Assembly (NCBI GenBank): GCA_023435945.1
Contig: JAEZLB010000002.1
Span: 1 to 10,027 of the forward strand
From: Pseudomonadota bacterium
GTDB taxonomy: Bacteria > Pseudomonadota > Gammaproteobacteria > Burkholderiales > Burkholderiaceae_D
Length of the DNA stretch: 10,027 nucleotides
Direction: 5' to 3'
Shown here: piece after piece, positions 7,304 to 10,027 of the stretch
How positions within the stretch are numbered: position 1 is the stretch's first letter
Layout: every line of letters starts with the position of its first letter
The notes under the pieces: generated by a model
What the model was told of the DNA's origin: nothing
Seen by the model: the letters and a program-made list of their open reading frames with translations, nothing else
Databases searched by the model: none
Translations under genes and position numbers: made by a program

Positions 7304-7759
7304 ATGAGAATCGGTGAGTACTGTAAGCGTCAGGTGGTGTCGATCAACGCGAACGCCGATATTTTCGAAGCTGCCGCGCGCATGCGTGAGCAGCACGTCG
7401 GGTTCCTGGTTGTCTACCGCGATGGCGATGATCATCGTCGGCCGATCGGCGTGCTGACCGACCGCGATATCGTGCTGCAGGTCACTGCCGCGCGTGTCGA
7501 TCCGCAGTCAGTCCGGGTAGAGGATGCAATGACACGTGATCCGTTGATTGCCAAGGAGTCGGATGATCTGGCGGACCTGCTGGAAGGCATGCGCATTGCG
7601 GGAATTCGCCGAGTACCCGTAGTGGATAGCATCGGCGCACTCTCGGGAGTGATCGCCATCGATGATGCAATCGACGTGATTACAGGATTGCTTTGCAACA
7701 TCAGTGGCTCGCTGAAATCCGAGCAACGTCAGGAGTGGAGCCGACGACGGGTGAGCTGA
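7304..7759 (+). CDS. Second two-CBS-domain protein, divergent from pfkA
   Basis: The 151-residue protein is a single CBS pair. CBS1 ends in GVLTDRD (49-55). CBS2 ends in GVIAIDD (115-121), where the usual loop Thr is Ala while the Asp stays. Its first 130 residues align without gaps to the CBS protein at 5547-5996, with about 54 identical positions by hand count, so the two are paralogues. The last ~25 residues differ and end in a basic stretch. It probably senses a nucleotide and acts through protein contacts; the changed loop may alter ligand choice at the second site (inference). The start is set by GGAGG 5 nt upstream. It is transcribed away from pfkA, and no gene with a clear function follows closely enough to prove co-transcription. 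Confidence 0.87.
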   Translation: MRIGEYCKRQVVSINANADIFEAAARMREQHVGFLVVYRDGDDHRRPIGVLTDRDIVLQVTAARVDPQSVRVEDAMTRDPLIAKESDDLADLLEGMRIAGIRRVPVVDSIGALSGVIAIDDAIDVITGLLCNISGSLKSEQRQEWSRRRVS

Positions 7760-7844
7760 GCGTGAGCGCTAACCGCGTCCGCCAGGAGCTCGAGCGTCCT
7801 GCAGCGTCGCTCCGGTAAGGGGAACTACGGGCAGCTGTAATGCA

Positions 7845-8006
7845 ATGAAAGAAGCAGCCGTCCGTAGGGAGGTGCTCATCTATCCGTTGAAGGTGACGCG
7901 GGCTCAGCGTGGACTTCAATTGAGACTTGTGTGGTTACAGGTGCGTCGCGAGGATGCCTTTGGGCCGCAGCCGCGACGGGACATCCAATCTGCGCGTCTG
8001 CTATGA
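7845..8006 (+). CDS. Possible 53-residue ORF overlapping the kinase start
   Basis: An ATG at 7845 opens a frame of 53 codons ending at TGA 8004-8006. That stop forms an ATGA overlap with the preferred kinase start at 8003. The frame has no stop back to 7770. The predicted peptide is basic, begins MKEAAVRREVLIYPLK and is rich in Arg and Leu; I do not recognise it. No good Shine-Dalgarno sequence is placed before it (AAGGGGAA is about 20 nt away). It may be a small gene coupled to the kinase, a leader, or chance open frame in GC-rich DNA. Confidence 0.25.
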   Translation: MKEAAVRREVLIYPLKVTRAQRGLQLRLVWLQVRREDAFGPQPRRDIQSARLL

Positions 8007-9040
8007 ATTGCGAGTCCCTCGGCCAGGATCATCGGCAGTTCACGCTCGACGAAAAGGTGGCTGCGATGCGCGATCCACGCAGCTACGCGGCGGATGAGAC
8101 CGCCACTGTCACTGCCATAGAAACTCATTTCGCCTGGGTCTTTCTCACGGATCGCTATGCGTACAAGCTGAAAAAGCCGATCAACTACCAGATGATCGAT
8201 CTGCGCGCGCTGCCGGCACGGCGAGCGAACTGCGAGCGCGAGATCGTTCTCAACCGCCGCCTGGCTCCTCAGGTCTATCTGGGAACGATCCCGCTGACTC
8301 ATCCGCACGAACAAGCGTTGCGCGTGGGCCCGGGCGGGGAAATCGTGGACTGGCTGGTGTGGATGAAGCGGATACCCGCGCACTGCATGCTGGATGTTGC
8401 AATGAAGCGCGGCAACGTTCCCGCGAAGTCGCTGGACGACGTCGGGGCGATGTTGGCCCACTTCTACGCATCGCAACCGGCCGTGATCACCGAGCCGCGC
8501 TCGTACCTTGCATCTCTCGAGCAGTTTCAACAGTGCGAGGTCGATGAACTTCGATCTGCGGACTTGCGACTGGATCGCAAACGTGTGCGCGACGCGGCGT
8601 TTGCCACGAGCCGAGCTTTCGAGAGAGCGCGGATGGAGCTGGGCGAACGTGCCCGTGCAGGAAGAGTCGTCGACGGCCACGGAGATCTGCGACCGGAACA
8701 TATCAGCCTGGCGCAGCCTGTCGCTGTGATCGATGCGCTCGAAATCTCCGATGCGTTGCGCGTGCTGGACGCTGCACGGGAGCTGGCTTTTCTTTGGACG
8801 GAGTGTGCTGTTGCGGGGCGTGATCTCATTGGGGAGTCGATCTTTCGACACTACGAGCGTCACCGGAGCGACAGGGTGTCGGATGAACTGATGGGCTTCT
8901 ATCGAAGTTGCAGTGCACTTACGCGCGCCAAACTCACGGCCTGGCACCTGCGTGATCCGCTGTATCGGGACCTGGCGCCTTGGGGAGAGCTGGCGGAGCG
9001 CTACCTGCAGTTCGCTGAACACTCAGCGCATGCAAACTGA
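8003..9040 (+). CDS. COG2187-type predicted kinase, aminoglycoside phosphotransferase fold
   Basis: With the ATG at 8003 the protein has 345 residues. It resembles the COG2187 group of uncharacterised APH-fold kinases: a start region DEKVAAMRDPRSY (16-28), ETHFAWVFLTDRYAYKLKKP (40-59) with the likely ATP-binding lysines, the Brenner-type catalytic loop DGHGDLRPEHI (224-234; His226, Asp228), and a metal-binding segment VIDALEISDALRVLDAA (242-258, Asp244). Some family members carry a second P-loop AAA kinase domain; this one ends right after the APH part, so it is the single-domain form. The substrate is unknown, and nothing suggests antibiotic resistance. The start is uncertain: no Shine-Dalgarno site is seen before 8003, and an in-frame GTG at 7931 would add 24 residues of low-complexity sequence. 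The ATG is preferred because it leaves the conserved part intact and overlaps the stop of a small upstream frame. Its soluble composition points to the cytoplasm. Confidence 0.85.
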   Translation: MNCESLGQDHRQFTLDEKVAAMRDPRSYAADETATVTAIETHFAWVFLTDRYAYKLKKPINYQMIDLRALPARRANCEREIVLNRRLAPQVYLGTIPLTHPHEQALRVGPGGEIVDWLVWMKRIPAHCMLDVAMKRGNVPAKSLDDVGAMLAHFYASQPAVITEPRSYLASLEQFQQCEVDELRSADLRLDRKRVRDAAFATSRAFERARMELGERARAGRVVDGHGDLRPEHISLAQPVAVIDALEISDALRVLDAARELAFLWTECAVAGRDLIGESIFRHYERHRSDRVSDELMGFYRSCSALTRAKLTAWHLRDPLYRDLAPWGELAERYLQFAEHSAHAN

Positions 9041-9378
9041 AGAAGACTCGGACCCGGATCACGGAGCGCGGGAATCGATAGCCCAATCGCCCGGTCCTGC
9101 GAGTGCACTGTGCGGCCGGTTGGTATGTCCACGACGCAGCTGTGCAAGCTTGCGAGTGCGAGCTCGTCGAACAGACCCGCACTTCATGAGCGACGATCAC
9201 AGCGCATACAGAGGCGGTGGCAGTCGTGTTGCCAGCCCTGCGGAGTACGCTGCGATTTGAGCGATGCACACGTCTCCGGTGAACTACTTAACGAGTTGTG
9301 AACTTTCACGGCTGCCTCGGCATGTGCGACATGCGAGCCTCACGCACACCTCAGAAGACTTCATCGAAGTGCAGGGAC
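9041..9378. other. 338-base stretch without a convincing gene
   Basis: Between the kinase stop and the cytochrome start only short frames exist. One of 63 codons (9110-9301, plus) is Arg/Ser/Cys-rich with no family look, and a minus-strand frame (8934-9269) overlaps the kinase and has similar shadow composition. CATGT-GCG-ACATG at 9321-9333 is a small perfect inverted repeat. TTGAGC at 9257-9262 could be a -35 element but has no matching -10. The promoter of the two cytochrome genes probably lies here, but I cannot place it. Confidence 0.45.
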
Positions 9379-9825
9379 ATGGCACATCCATCGAGATTGC
9401 GCGCGGCGACGATTGACCCGCACTGCTGCGCTTGGGTGCTGGCCCTCGGCATTCTCGGATGCGCGCAAACGCCACCAGCGACGGATCTGCGAGCGCGGCC
9501 GGCAGTCGAGCTATATCAGCAATTGTGCTCGAGCTGTCATGGCGTGGCGGGCAAAGGCGATGGGCCTGTGGCGTCGTTGATCGAAACGGGCGTGCCGGAT
9601 CTGACTCGTCTGGCCCAACGCAACGGTGGCGAGTTTCCGGCCGAAGACGTGAGGCGAACCATTGATGGGCGCTGGGACCATCGTGCGCATGGCGCCCGTG
9701 ATATGCCGGTGTGGGGCTGGCAGCTCTACAGCTCGGTCACATCGGACGATCCAGGCGAACGTGCGCGCGTGGATTCAGTCATTGACGGCCTGGTCGAATA
9801 CCTCCGCGGGATTCAGGTGGAGTAA
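9379..9825 (+). CDS. Class I c-type cytochrome, probable lipoprotein
   Basis: The 148-residue protein has an N-terminal hydrophobic stretch AWVLALGILGC (18-28) whose last residue fits a lipobox cysteine (Cys28), so it is probably exported and anchored by lipid, with the domain in the periplasm. One heme site is visible, CSSCH (Cys50, Cys53, His54), and Met109 in DMPVWG is the likely sixth heme ligand. The fold length of about 95 residues after the heme site suits a small mono-heme electron carrier. The frame extends back to a GTG at 9298, but that start would put 55 residues before the lipobox. The ATG at 9379, with AGGG close upstream, gives a normal signal peptide. Its stop overlaps the next start in TAATG. 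Partner oxidase or reductase genes are not in the window. Confidence 0.82.
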   Translation: MAHPSRLRAATIDPHCCAWVLALGILGCAQTPPATDLRARPAVELYQQLCSSCHGVAGKGDGPVASLIETGVPDLTRLAQRNGGEFPAEDVRRTIDGRWDHRAHGARDMPVWGWQLYSSVTSDDPGERARVDSVIDGLVEYLRGIQVE

Positions 9826-10027
9826 TGCGCAGCCTTCCGTTGATCGTCGTATCTATCGTCCTCGCATCGTGCGGGACGACCCAGAGCACGGACTATGTGT
9901 CCATGTCGGGCGGGGAGCTGTACCGCAGGTTTTGCGCGTCGTGTCATGGACTCCAGGGAGCGGGCGATGGCGTTCTGTCCAGCTATTTCATAATCGAGAT
10001 ACCCAACCTGCAGGAGCTCTCCGTGAG
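9825..10027 (+). CDS. Second c-type cytochrome lipoprotein (cut by the window end)
   Basis: A frame begins at ATG 9825, overlapping the previous TAA by one base, and stays open to the window end (67 residues seen). The start is a textbook lipoprotein signal: hydrophobic residues 4-14 followed by lipobox LASC with Cys16. The heme motif is CASCH (Cys37, Cys40, His41). AGGTGG at 9815-9820 lies 4 nt before the ATG. The segment ELYxxxCxSCHGxxGxGDG is shared with the preceding cytochrome at the same spacing, so the two look like tandem relatives. The part with the distal Met ligand lies beyond the window. The pair probably acts as periplasmic electron carriers made from one transcript. Confidence 0.83.
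   Translation, partial: MRSLPLIVVSIVLASCGTTQSTDYVSMSGGELYRRFCASCHGLQGAGDGVLSSYFIIEIPNLQELSV

Noticed and set aside
7916..7923. TCAATTGA palindrome upstream of the kinase
   Set aside because: It is only 8 bp, lies inside the possible small ORF and does not match an FNR/ANR box or other known operator.
7916..9022. 368-codon minus-strand open frame
   Set aside because: It lies fully opposite the COG2187 kinase, which has recognisable catalytic motifs. The antisense product is Arg/His/Gln-rich without motifs, a common shadow in GC-rich genes.
9110..9301. 63-codon plus-strand frame whose stop overlaps a GTG at 9298
   Set aside because: The GTGA overlap looks like coupling, but 9298 is an unlikely cytochrome start and the peptide is Arg/Ser/Cys-rich with no resemblance to a protein family.

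Overview
The window looks like a piece of chromosome from a high-GC Gram-negative bacterium, most likely a proteobacterium. The reasons are the GC-rich third codon positions, the allosteric PfkA-type phosphofructokinase, the E. coli-like PEP synthase and the lipoprotein-type c cytochromes. I cannot name the genus from sequence alone. No tRNA, rRNA, CRISPR array, insertion sequence or phage gene is visible.

Layout. Positions 1-105 hold the last 34 codons of an unidentified plus-strand gene, followed by a GC-rich hairpin in the gap before the next gene. Positions 194-6993 are a block of four minus-strand genes, transcribed right to left: an ATP-type 6-phosphofructokinase, a two-CBS-domain protein, a phosphoenolpyruvate synthase, and a 939-residue fusion of acyl carrier protein, fatty acyl-AMP ligase and PlsC-type acyltransferase. 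The gaps are 25 nt, then an ATGA overlap, then 89 nt, so the four genes are probably one transcript. A 310-nt divergent region (6994-7303) separates this block from a plus-strand block. The plus-strand block holds a second two-CBS protein related to the first, a doubtful 53-residue ORF, a COG2187-type APH-fold kinase, a 338-nt stretch with no convincing gene, and two tandem cytochrome c lipoproteins. The second cytochrome is cut by the window end.

How the genes may work together. The minus-strand block joins two enzymes that act on opposite sides of glycolysis, PFK (downward) and PEP synthase (upward), with a small CBS-pair protein of the kind that often binds adenine nucleotides and an enzyme that can activate free fatty acids and esterify them into phospholipid. 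The PFK keeps the residues that form the PEP/ADP allosteric site in E. coli PfkA, so the product of its operon partner is a plausible inhibitor of it. With two CBS sensors and two heme lipoproteins alongside, the region reads as an energy-state or low-oxygen metabolic module. That reading is inference: no FNR/ANR-type box or other operator was found by eye.

The most notable items are the domain order of the ACP-FAAL-PlsC fusion, the pairing of pfkA with ppsA, the Asp-to-Asn change at the PFK position equivalent to E. coli Asp103, and the two related CBS genes on either side of pfkA.
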